Under the pieces are notes generated by a model. It was not told the DNA's origin and made no database searches. It saw nothing but the letters and a program-made list of their open reading frames with translations. Below are positions 5,924-13,459 of a stretch of DNA of 14,328 bases, piece by piece. Within the stretch, counting starts at the first letter, position 1. Each line of letters begins with the position of its first letter. The position numbers were made by a program, and so were the translations under genes. Source of the stretch: an uncultured Clostridia bacterium (GTDB lineage Bacteria > Bacillota > Clostridia > Christensenellales > Borkfalkiaceae); the NCBI GenBank assembly GCA_937915565.1, contig CALDMH010000136.1, positions 1 to 14,328 on the forward strand, in the 5' to 3' direction.

Positions 5924-7276
5924 TTATTCTCCTTGTTCTATCGAAAAACTCTTTACTTTTCCGTAAAGGTCGTAAGCGTCCGCTTTTTCGATAATCACTT
6001 CGTAAAATTCGCCCTGAGCTATTTCGCCGTCGTACGTAAAATATACCTTTCCGTCGATTTCGGGAGCGGAAAAATACGCTCTTCCGTAAAACGACTGCTT
6101 ATCGTAATCCACGCCGTCGCACAACACTTTTAAAGTCTTTCCGACGAGCCCCTCGTTTCTTGCCGCGGAAATCTTTTTTTGCTCGGCGTAAAGTTTCTTC
6201 ACGCGCTTTTGCTTAATATCTTCGTCGATTTGCTCCGGCAATTTATATGCGGGCGTACCTTCTTCTCTCGAATAAGCGAAAAAGCCCGCGTTTGTGAGTT
6301 TTGCTTTTTTGATAAATTCAACGAGGTTTGAAAACTGCTCTTCCGTTTCCCCGGGGAAACCTGCGATAAACGTGGAACGAACGGCAATATCGGGAATTTC
6401 GCTTCTCAATTTTTCGATAAGAGCGAGATAACCCTCGCCCGTTCCTTTCCTGTTCATTCTTTTAAGAACTACGGCGTCGGCGTGTTGAAGCGGAATATCG
6501 AGATATTTGATAATCTTCTTGTTATTTTTAATTTCGGCGATAAGTTCGTCGGTGAGTTTATCGGGATAGCAATATAAAATTCTTATCGCGCCGATATTAT
6601 CGAGCGCGGAAAGTTTTTGCAACAGCTCGACAAATTTATTCTCGCCGTATAAGTCCTCGCCGTATCTCGTGACGTCCTGCGCAACGAGAATAAGTTCTTT
6701 TACGTCGCCGAGACTTTTCGCTTCGGATAGAAGTTCCTCTTCCGTTTCCGAACGATATTTGCCGCGTATTGACGGAATAAGACAATAAGTGCAACGGTTA
6801 TCGCAACCGTCCGCAATTTTTAAATAAGCGTAGTGAACGGGCGTCGTAACCACTCTCTTTTCGGCTTTGAACTCCTTGGCTTTACCTACGAAGTTTACTC
6901 TTTCGCCCTTATAAGCAAGTTCTATCGCCTCGGGAAGAAACTCGTAATCGCCCGTGCCTAAAAAGACGTCGACTTCCGTGAATTCGTCGAACATATCTTT
7001 CACGAACTTTTGCGGCATACAACCCGTTAAGATAATCTTTTCCAGTTTACCCGTTTTACGAAGTTCGTTGACCTCGAAAACCGTTTCCACGGCTTCCTTT
7101 CTCGAACTTTCCAAAAAAGCGCAGGAATTGACGATTATAATTTGAGCCTCTTCCTGTTCCTGCACGATTTTATCAGAGCCGAGAACGGCAAGCATTTTTT
7201 CGGTGTCCACCCTGTTCTTATCGCAACCGAGCGATATTACGCCGATTGTTTTCTTCTTAAATGTATCAAACGTCAT
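5924..7276 (-). CDS. rimO: Ribosomal protein S12 methylthiotransferase RimO (radical SAM)
   Basis: RimO adds a methylthio group to a conserved aspartate of ribosomal protein S12. Counting from the ATG at 7276, the 450-residue protein has the N-terminal UPF0004 domain with cluster ligands Cys18 (SLGCDKNRVDTE), Cys52 (VNSCAFLE) and Cys86 (TGCMPQ). It then has the radical SAM domain with C158-x3-C162-x2-C165 (CDNRCTYCLIPSIRGKYRS) and a C-terminal TRAM domain (about 385-450). The SLGCDKNRVDTE and IRGKYRSE elements favour RimO over MiaB or MtaB. A TTG start at 7297 would add seven residues. The ATG is preferred because the TTG has its purine-rich site only three bases away. Either start overlaps the end of ftsK (11 or 32 bases), which suggests translational coupling, and no strong Shine-Dalgarno precedes the ATG. 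Confidence 0.97.
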   Translation of the reverse strand: MTFDTFKKKTIGVISLGCDKNRVDTEKMLAVLGSDKIVQEQEEAQIIIVNSCAFLESSRKEAVETVFEVNELRKTGKLEKIILTGCMPQKFVKDMFDEFTEVDVFLGTGDYEFLPEAIELAYKGERVNFVGKAKEFKAEKRVVTTPVHYAYLKIADGCDNRCTYCLIPSIRGKYRSETEEELLSEAKSLGDVKELILVAQDVTRYGEDLYGENKFVELLQKLSALDNIGAIRILYCYPDKLTDELIAEIKNNKKIIKYLDIPLQHADAVVLKRMNRKGTGEGYLALIEKLRSEIPDIAVRSTFIAGFPGETEEQFSNLVEFIKKAKLTNAGFFAYSREEGTPAYKLPEQIDEDIKQKRVKKLYAEQKKISAARNEGLVGKTLKVLCDGVDYDKQSFYGRAYFSAPEIDGKVYFTYDGEIAQGEFYEVIIEKADAYDLYGKVKSFSIEQGE

Positions 7277-10112
7277 AATTTCCGTACAACTCTTCAAATT
7301 CCTCGGGAGAAAGCGTAACCTGCTTTTGTTTTCCGCCCTGACTGTTTAAAACGTAGCCTTTGGCAACCATCCAATCGTAAATTCTCGCCGCTTTATTGAA
7401 TCCGCAGGATTTAAGTCTTCTCTGAATGAGCGAAATGGATATATTGCCCATCTCGACAGCCATTTTAAGCGCTTCGATATAATAATCGGGAACGGTTTCC
7501 TCCGCGCCCGTAACGCTTTCGATTTGCGGGTTGGCTTCCTGGTCTATTTCCTTCATAGCCGCCTCGTTGAAATAACACTCGTTGTTATCTCGAATGTAGT
7601 TGACGACGGCTTTTATTTCGTCCATATCGATATACGCGCCCTGAGCTCTTTCCATATTGCTCATATAACTCATTCTGTAAAGAAGGTCGCCGTTACCGAG
7701 CAGTTTTTCCGCTCCGCCCTCGCCGATAATCGTAGACGAGTCCATAGCGTTGGACATCTTGAACGCCATTCTCGATATGAAGTTCGTTTTTATCGAACCT
7801 TCGATGATATTTACCGACGGCCTTTGCGTTGCGAGAATAAGATACATTCCCGCAGCTCTCGCTTTTTGCGCAAGCCTGCCTATCTTTTCCTCAATCGTCT
7901 TTTTGTCCGTAGACATCAAGTCCGCAAACTCGTCGATAATAATAACGATTTTCGGAAGTTTACGGGTTTTTCTCGGGTCGATTAAATCGTTATATTCGTC
8001 GATGTTGTGAACGACGAGTTCCGCCATCTTCGCATACCTTGCCTCCATTTCCTTAACCGCCCCGTTAAGCATCGCAACCGCCGTTTTCGCGTCCGTTATA
8101 ATATCGCCGAAAAGAAGATGCGGAATACCTTCAAACACCTTAAATTCGACGAGCTTCGGGTCTACGATAATCAACCTCAAATCCGCGGGGCTGTATTTAT
8201 AGAACCAACTGATAAGAAGGGAGTTAAGCCCTACGCTCTTTCCCGTTCCGCTCGCGCCGGCTATAAGCATATGAAGCGTTTTAGTTAAATCCGCGACGAC
8301 GGGATTTCCGACTATATCTTTACCGATAGCAAAAGTAAGCGAGGTCTTTTTGGTTTTTTGGAAAGAATCACTCTCCAAAACTTCCTTTAATCCGACAATC
8401 GACCTTTGCTCGTTTGCAACCTCCACGCCGATAAGCGACGCACCCGGGATAGGCGTGATACGAATATCGTTTTTCGTTTCAAGACGAAGTTTAAGGTCGT
8501 CCGCATACTTCAATACCGTTTTTATCGAAACGTTATCTGGAATGGAAATATCGAACCTCGTGACGGTGGGCCCGTGAACGATATTTGCAAGGCTCACTTC
8601 AACCCCGCCGAGTACTTTTAAAGTGTTGATGATTTTCGTTGCCTTATCGCGTTTGAAAAACTCGACGTCGGCGTAATTCTCCTGCGAGGAATACGATTTG
8701 AGAAGACTCAAAGGCGGAGCGTTATACTTGAAGTTGAAAGGCATCTCGTCGAAAGGATTGTGTTCCTTTTCCTCTTCTCCGTTCTTGCCGCTTTCAGATT
8801 TGCTTTCGGCATTTCTTTCTTCACGGCGAATTTCCGTCTTTTCGGGTTTTTCGGGCTTCAAAGAATCGGTTCTTCTCGGCGCGACGCCCGCATATTCGTC
8901 GAAATCGGAATAGTCCTTCTTTTCTTCCTCGAACGGAATATCGAAATCGATTTCCTCTCCGTCCGTTATAACGTCGTCGCTGACTTCGTTGTTAACCTCT
9001 TCCATAGCGAATTCCATATCGTCGTTTTTATAATCCGACGTCTTTTTCGCGGCGTGTTTTGAAACGGCGGCTTTAAACGAATTAGGCATATAAATGTCGC
9101 CGTTTATGCCGGACTCGTCGATTCCGTCAACGGCGTCGTAAGTGGTCTTACGCTTATCGTAAGGCTGCGAAGTTTTTCCGCCGTAAGAAAGTATATCCGG
9201 CTCGGAATTTTTTTCCGAACCCGATTTTACGTATCTCAATTTACTCTCGAAATCTTTATTGTATTCGTCGCTGTATAAAGCCGAACGGCCGCCGGATACG
9301 CCGCTCGAAGAAGAGCGAACGTCTTCGCGGGATTCCCGACGATAATCGTTTGCGCGGCGTTCTTCGTCCTTTTTCATTTCAAACTCCGAACTGCCGACGA
9401 CGAGCGTTTTTCTCTTTCCGGAATAAACGGGAACGGCCGCCGTTTTTAAAGGCGTTTTTAAAGGCTGTTCGTCGCGAACTCTTCTTTCTCTTTCCACCGT
9501 TTTGTATTCGTCGTCGACGCTTTCCGCTTTTTTATCGACGAAATCTTCTTTCTCCTCGGACTTCGGAGTTTCGGATTTCTTGGGAAAAGAAACGTTCGGC
9601 GCGAATTTTACCGCGGCGAAACCGCAAAGCAAAATAACAATCGTCCACACGACGTAAGTTCCCGCAAGGGAAACGCCCTGAACGAGAAGATAATCGATAG
9701 CGGCGAAAAGCAGACCTCCGACCGTTGCGGTAGAAAAGCCTCCGTTAGCCGCGTCGACGGCTTGCGTGACGTACTCCCCGAGCGTCTGTTCGTTTTTGAC
9801 GGGATTTACGGCAAGATGGGTTATCGCAAAACCTGCGAATAAGCACGTAAAAACAAAAAACGCCATAAGCGCGCCGCGCTTCGTGGGTTTTAATTTACCG
9901 ATAAGACAAATAAGCCCGATGAAAAAGAACAGAATCAGCAACGGAAAAGAAAAATAGCCCGTTATGCCGAGCATCGCTGCTTGCAATATTCCGCCGACTG
10001 GATAAAAAACCGAATCGCCCGTAACGAGCGCGAAAAATAAAAAAACCGTTACGAGCATTAACGCCATTCCCCAAAGCTCTTTATTAACAAAAGAATCGTC
10101 CTTTCTCGCCAA
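7266..10112 (-). CDS. ftsK: DNA translocase FtsK/SpoIIIE
   Basis: This septum-anchored ATPase pumps chromosomal DNA during division (and into the prespore in spore formers). Numbered from the TTG at 10112, the 948-residue protein has an N-terminal membrane domain with four or five hydrophobic segments (about 14-32, 54-73, 81-101, 131-147, 151-169). A charged linker covers about 175-460, the alpha domain about 465-600, and the RecA-like beta domain has Walker A GASGTGKS at 619-626 and Walker B IVIIIDEFADLM at 722-733. The C-terminal gamma winged helix lies at about 875-940 (ISISLIQRRLKSCGF then AARIYDWMVAKGYV). A GTG at 10121 would add three residues, but it lies inside the Shine-Dalgarno AGAGGTGAT, so TTG is the likely start. 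It is the first gene of the operon and has its own promoter. The linker is long and rich in Asp, Glu, Lys and Arg, unlike the Pro/Gln-rich linker of E. coli FtsK. Confidence 0.97.
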   Translation of the reverse strand: MARKDDSFVNKELWGMALMLVTVFLFFALVTGDSVFYPVGGILQAAMLGITGYFSFPLLILFFFIGLICLIGKLKPTKRGALMAFFVFTCLFAGFAITHLAVNPVKNEQTLGEYVTQAVDAANGGFSTATVGGLLFAAIDYLLVQGVSLAGTYVVWTIVILLCGFAAVKFAPNVSFPKKSETPKSEEKEDFVDKKAESVDDEYKTVERERRVRDEQPLKTPLKTAAVPVYSGKRKTLVVGSSEFEMKKDEERRANDYRRESREDVRSSSSGVSGGRSALYSDEYNKDFESKLRYVKSGSEKNSEPDILSYGGKTSQPYDKRKTTYDAVDGIDESGINGDIYMPNSFKAAVSKHAAKKTSDYKNDDMEFAMEEVNNEVSDDVITDGEEIDFDIPFEEEKKDYSDFDEYAGVAPRRTDSLKPEKPEKTEIRREERNAESKSESGKNGEEEKEHNPFDEMPFNFKYNAPPLSLLKSYSSQENYADVEFFKRDKATKIINTLKVLGGVEVSLANIVHGPTVTRFDISIPDNVSIKTVLKYADDLKLRLETKNDIRITPIPGASLIGVEVANEQRSIVGLKEVLESDSFQKTKKTSLTFAIGKDIVGNPVVADLTKTLHMLIAGASGTGKSVGLNSLLISWFYKYSPADLRLIIVDPKLVEFKVFEGIPHLLFGDIITDAKTAVAMLNGAVKEMEARYAKMAELVVHNIDEYNDLIDPRKTRKLPKIVIIIDEFADLMSTDKKTIEEKIGRLAQKARAAGMYLILATQRPSVNIIEGSIKTNFISRMAFKMSNAMDSSTIIGEGGAEKLLGNGDLLYRMSYMSNMERAQGAYIDMDEIKAVVNYIRDNNECYFNEAAMKEIDQEANPQIESVTGAEETVPDYYIEALKMAVEMGNISISLIQRRLKSCGFNKAARIYDWMVAKGYVLNSQGGKQKQVTLSPEEFEELYGNYDV

Positions 10113-10116
10113 CGGT

Positions 10117-10125
10117 ATCACCTCT
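10117..10125 (-). promoter_or_regulatory. Ribosome binding site of ftsK that decides a TTG start
   Basis: AGAGGTGAT is a nine-base match to the anti-Shine-Dalgarno complement. GAGG is followed by eight bases and then TTG at 10112, an ideal spacing. The in-frame GTG at 10121 is part of this site and cannot serve as start with it. Confidence 0.75.
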
Positions 10126-10143
10126 TTATTTTATTATACCCTA

Positions 10144-10172
10144 ATTATAGCATAACGAACGCTGTTTTTCAA
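10144..10172 (-). promoter_or_regulatory. Promoter of the ftsK-rimO-pgsA-cinA-recA operon
   Basis: On the minus strand TTGAAA (10172-10167) and TATAAT (10149-10144) are 17 bases apart, and a TG one base upstream of the -10 makes it an extended -10 promoter. The predicted start is near 10137, giving a leader of about 25 bases before the ftsK TTG. A second TATAAT at 10138-10133 has no matching -35 element. Confidence 0.85.
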
Positions 10173-10236
10173 GCGTATAATGTGTTTGTAAAATAAAATT
10201 TTGTCGCCTTGAAAACTTTTATCGCCGCGCTCCGTT

Positions 10237-10277
10237 AAAAAATAAAAAAGGCGCGGGAGTTTATCTCTCACGCCTTT
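10237..10277 (-). terminator. Rho-independent terminator of acpP
   Basis: A 13-position stem (10247-10259 with 10265-10277; one mismatch and one G-T pair, loop of five bases) is followed on the minus strand by TTTTTT, an A and TTTTTT. It starts 15 bases after the acpP stop and lies between acpP and the ftsK promoter, so it isolates the two units. Confidence 0.9.
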
Positions 10278-10291
10278 CCGCCGCAATAAAA

Positions 10292-10522
10292 TCAGCTGTT
10301 TTTCTCGATAAGTTCGACAATATCTCCGACGGTTTTAAGCTTATCGGCTTCGTCTTCGGCAACGGTAACGCCGAATTCGTCCTCCATCGTCATAAGAAGC
10401 TGCACTATATCTATCGAATCCGCGCCGAGGTCGTTTACAACGTCGCTGTCTCTGCTAACGGTTCTTTCGGATATGCCGAGCTGCTCGCTTATTATCGCAA
10501 CTACCTTGGAATACGTATCCAT
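10292..10522 (-). CDS. acpP: Acyl carrier protein
   Basis: This 76-residue acidic protein carries growing acyl chains in fatty acid synthesis on a 4'-phosphopantetheine arm. The attachment serine is Ser36 in DLGADSID, the same position as in E. coli ACP, with Ile where most ACPs have Leu (DSI instead of DSL). The helix II sequence DIVQLLMTMEDEFGVTV is typical of the family. An ATG at 10522 follows a GGAGGAT site seven bases upstream. It stands alone, with its own promoter and terminator, rather than in a fab operon. A dedicated acyl carrier of another pathway cannot be excluded, but the length and sequence fit the housekeeping ACP. Confidence 0.95.
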   Translation of the reverse strand: MDTYSKVVAIISEQLGISERTVSRDSDVVNDLGADSIDIVQLLMTMEDEFGVTVAEDEADKLKTVGDIVELIEKNS

Positions 10523-10566
10523 TATTTATCCTCCGAATATCTTCAGGCTGTATAGCCGTCTTTGCA

Positions 10567-10595
10567 AGTATAACTCATTTACGAATCGTTGTCAA
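10567..10595 (-). promoter_or_regulatory. Promoter of acpP
   Basis: On the minus strand a perfect TTGACA (10595-10590) and TATACT (10572-10567) are separated by 17 bases. The predicted start is near 10560, leaving a 38-base leader with the acpP ribosome binding site. A 9-base palindrome ACGAATCGT (10581-10589) directly abuts the -35 element inside the spacer. Confidence 0.88.
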
Positions 10596-10607
10596 GGTTT
10601 TTTTCGA

Positions 10608-12776
10608 TTATTTTGCGTTTTTGGGCTTACGCATAGTAAGTCCTATCCTGTTTTTCTTCACGTCGACCGAGAGAACCCTGACTTTAACCACTTGCCCGAC
10701 CTTTAATACGTCCGACGGATGTTTGACGTAATTATCCGAAATTTCCGAGATATGCACGAGTCCGTCCTGATGAACGCCTATATCGACGAACGCGCCGAAA
10801 TCGATAACGTTTCTTACCGTGCCGGTGAGTTCCATACCGACTACGAGGTCGTTAATATCCATAACGTCGGAACGAAGTTCCTGCTTCGGAAGGGAATCTC
10901 TTACGTCCCTCCCCGGTTTTAAAAGTTCGACGACTATATCGTTCATCGTAGGCACGCCCATTCCGCAACTTTCCGCGGCTTTTGCTTCGCCGTATTTTTT
11001 GATTTGTTCGGGAAGAGCCGAAAGTTTTCTTTCTTCCACGTCCTTATCGGTGTAGCCGAAAAGCGCGAGAAGTTTTTCGGTGGCTTCGTAAGATTCCGGA
11101 TGAACGGCAGTGTTATCGAGAATGTTTTTTCCGTCTCTGATTCTTAAAAATCCCGCGCACTGCTCGAACGCTTTCGCTCCGAGCTTTGGAACTTTGAGAA
11201 GTTGCTTTCTCGTGGTGAACTTTCCGTTTTCCTCGCGGTATGCGATTATGTTTGACGCTATCCCAGAGTTAAGCCCCGAAACTCTCGATAAAAGCGACGG
11301 GCTTGCCGTGTTTAAATCCACGCCGACGCTGTTTACGCAATCCTCCAAAACACCGTCTAAAACCTCGTCGAGACGAGTCGGCGGCATATCGTGCTGATAT
11401 TGCCCGACGCCTATGGCTTTCGGGTCTATTTTAATAAGTTCGGCAAGAGGGTCTTGAAGTCTTCTCGCAATGGATATTGCGGAACGAAGAGTTAAATCGT
11501 ACTGCGGGAATTCCTTTGCGGCGAGCGGCGAACCCGAATAAACCGACGCACCCGCCTCGTTTACGACGACGTAACCGACTTTCCCGCCGTAATCTTTGAG
11601 CATATCCGCAACGAAAATCTCCGATTCTTTGGAAGCCGTTCCGTTACCGATTGAAATTACGTCGACCGAATATTTATCGATAAGTTTTTCAAGTGCGGCC
11701 TTCGCTTCCGCGGTTTTGCTCTGCGGCGGCGTGGGATAAACGACGGTGGTGTCGAGTACTTTACCCGTTCCGTCCACGACGGCTATCTTGCAACCCGTTC
11801 TGTACGCAGGGTCGAAGCCCATCGTGACCTTATCCTTAACGGGCGGCTGCATAAGAAGCGGACGAAGATTCACGTCGAACATTTTTATCGCCTGCTCCTG
11901 CGCGTTTTCGGTAAGATAGTTTCTTATCTCTCTTTCAATCGAAGGCTGAATAAGGCGTTTATACGCGTCCGCAACGGCCGCTCTTACGTTCTCCGTGGTG
12001 ACGCTTCCATCCTTAACGAAACCTACCTCGCACACCCTTACGGCAAACTCCTCGTCGATTGCGACCTTAACTTTAAGATACCCCTCTTCTTCCCCGCGAT
12101 TGAGCGCGAGAACGCGATGGGATTTTATTTCCGAAACGGGTTCGGAATATTCGGCGTACATTTCGTAAGTCTTTGCGCCGTCCTCTTCCGCCTTTTGAAT
12201 TTTAGAGGAAATCTCGCCGTTTTTCAAATAAATTCTGCGAAGCTTCTTCCTGAGTTCCGCGTCGTCGGAAATTCTTTCGGCGATTATATCCTGCGCGCCG
12301 GCAAGAGCGTCTTTTTCGTTTTTAACGCCGAGTTCTTCGTTGACGAACGGCTTTGCCAAATCTTCCGCAGTGCCTTCCTTTACGTTTTGCGCGAAAAGTA
12401 TATCGGCGAGAGGTTCGAGACCTTTGGCGATAGCAACGGTCGCTCTCGTTTTTCTCTTTTGTTTGTAAGGCCTGTATATATCCTCGACTTCCGCAAGAGT
12501 TTCCGCAGCGGCAAGCGCGGCGGCTATTTCCTCGGTCATCTTTCCCTGCTCGGTTATCGATTTTTCAACTTCTTCCTTTCTCTTCTCGATATTACGAAGA
12601 TAATTGAGTCTGTCCGAAAGTTCGCGGAGAACCTGGTCGTCGATATGCCCCGTCATTTCCTTTCTGTAACGAGCGATGAACGGTATCGTATTTCCCTCGT
12701 CCAAAAGTTCGACGACGTTCTTAACGTGGTCTTCTCTGAGTTTGAACTCCTGCGTAATTTGTTTTAAAATATCCAT
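10608..12776 (-). CDS. tex: Tex-family RNA-binding transcription accessory protein
   Basis: Tex proteins bind nucleic acids and act in transcription; they are widespread and related to eukaryotic Spt6. The 722-residue length is normal for the family. Visible domains are the helical N-terminus with NTIPFIARYRKEMTGHIDD (from residue 29), the YqgF/RNase H-like domain from about 318 (MGFDPAYRTGCKIAVVDG), helix-hairpin-helix repeats at about 485-548 (VGVDLNTASPSLLSRVSGL then KVPKLGAKAFEQCAGFLRI), and a C-terminal S1 domain at about 645-716 (GTVRNVIDFGAFVDIGVHQD, then GLVHISEIS). The ATG at 12776 is two bases after the stop of the alkylation-repair gene, and the AAGGAAG site is built from the last codons of that gene. 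No hairpin terminator follows the stop; the acpP promoter begins within 20 bases downstream. Confidence 0.97.
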   Translation of the reverse strand: MDILKQITQEFKLREDHVKNVVELLDEGNTIPFIARYRKEMTGHIDDQVLRELSDRLNYLRNIEKRKEEVEKSITEQGKMTEEIAAALAAAETLAEVEDIYRPYKQKRKTRATVAIAKGLEPLADILFAQNVKEGTAEDLAKPFVNEELGVKNEKDALAGAQDIIAERISDDAELRKKLRRIYLKNGEISSKIQKAEEDGAKTYEMYAEYSEPVSEIKSHRVLALNRGEEEGYLKVKVAIDEEFAVRVCEVGFVKDGSVTTENVRAAVADAYKRLIQPSIEREIRNYLTENAQEQAIKMFDVNLRPLLMQPPVKDKVTMGFDPAYRTGCKIAVVDGTGKVLDTTVVYPTPPQSKTAEAKAALEKLIDKYSVDVISIGNGTASKESEIFVADMLKDYGGKVGYVVVNEAGASVYSGSPLAAKEFPQYDLTLRSAISIARRLQDPLAELIKIDPKAIGVGQYQHDMPPTRLDEVLDGVLEDCVNSVGVDLNTASPSLLSRVSGLNSGIASNIIAYREENGKFTTRKQLLKVPKLGAKAFEQCAGFLRIRDGKNILDNTAVHPESYEATEKLLALFGYTDKDVEERKLSALPEQIKKYGEAKAAESCGMGVPTMNDIVVELLKPGRDVRDSLPKQELRSDVMDINDLVVGMELTGTVRNVIDFGAFVDIGVHQDGLVHISEISDNYVKHPSDVLKVGQVVKVRVLSVDVKKNRIGLTMRKPKNAK

Positions 12777-12778
12777 TG

Positions 12779-13459
12779 TTACTTCCTTAACGTTTTTAAA
12801 TATATTTTATCGTCCTCGCCGATGCGGAACGAATCTTGCATTTTTGAAATTGCCTTATTTTGCGTGAACCGGCTTAACGAATTGTTTTGCATAAAGACAA
12901 GCGTTTCCTCGCGACGCTTCACAAGCGCGACCTGCAAAAGCCAAGCGATTGCCATATCGTTGTAAAAACCTCTTCCGTCGAGCCGTTCGACGATGCGCAG
13001 AATTTCTTCCGTTCGGTCTCCTCCGACGTAGAAATTCATCAAAGCGACTATCCTGAAACGAAGGGCAAATCCGTCGAGCGAATCTATTCCCTCCGTAAGC
13101 AAGGAATAAAGTTTTTCCTTTTCCGACGCTTTCGGTTTCAATTCGGAAACGAAGCAATCAATATGCGACCAGCTGTCGCACTTCGTTAAAAACTCGTCCT
13201 TCCTTTTCCAGAACTCGTCAAGCCCCAACCTCGGCAGAAGCAACCCATAAATCAACGTATCCTCGAAATAACGGAACTCGCACTTTTCGAGGTATTCCTC
13301 TATCTCGGCTTTATCGACGCTTTTAGCTACACGCTTTATCTCGGGCATTCTCACGCCTATCGTTTCATATTCGGTTTTCGTTATTTTATCGTTAAACTTT
13401 TTATATTCCGCGTCGCTCTTGCTTTTGAGTTCGGCAACGACTTTTTCATAGACGTTCAT
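12779..13459 (-). CDS. DNA alkylation repair protein, AlkD/HEAT-repeat family
   Basis: AlkD-type DNA glycosylases remove positively charged alkylated bases using a HEAT-like helical solenoid. The 226-residue product (from the ATG) has the family elements GVRMPEIKRVAK near residues 35-46, the CDSWSHIDCF motif near 94-103, FALRFRIVALMNFYV near 131-145 and DMAIAWLLQVALVK near 168-181. These match the clostridial branch annotated as DNA alkylation repair protein. I cannot place all of the catalytic residues of Bacillus AlkD with certainty, so glycosylase activity is inferred. A TTG at 13462 could add one residue, but GGAGA is better spaced for the ATG at 13459. That ATG shares one base with the stop of the upstream amylase-type gene, and tex follows after two bases. 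Confidence 0.9.
   Translation of the reverse strand: MNVYEKVVAELKSKSDAEYKKFNDKITKTEYETIGVRMPEIKRVAKSVDKAEIEEYLEKCEFRYFEDTLIYGLLLPRLGLDEFWKRKDEFLTKCDSWSHIDCFVSELKPKASEKEKLYSLLTEGIDSLDGFALRFRIVALMNFYVGGDRTEEILRIVERLDGRGFYNDMAIAWLLQVALVKRREETLVFMQNNSLSRFTQNKAISKMQDSFRIGEDDKIYLKTLRK

Noticed and set aside
10156..10169. GAAC...GTT resemblance to a Cheo/LexA box inside the ftsK promoter spacer
   Set aside because: The half-sites are three bases apart instead of four and the right half is TTTTT-like, so it does not fit GAAC-N4-GTTC.
12117..12767. Plus-strand open frame of 216 codons antisense to tex
   Set aside because: The product is rich in Phe, Arg and Leu as expected for the complement of a coding strand; tex on the other strand has full family conservation.
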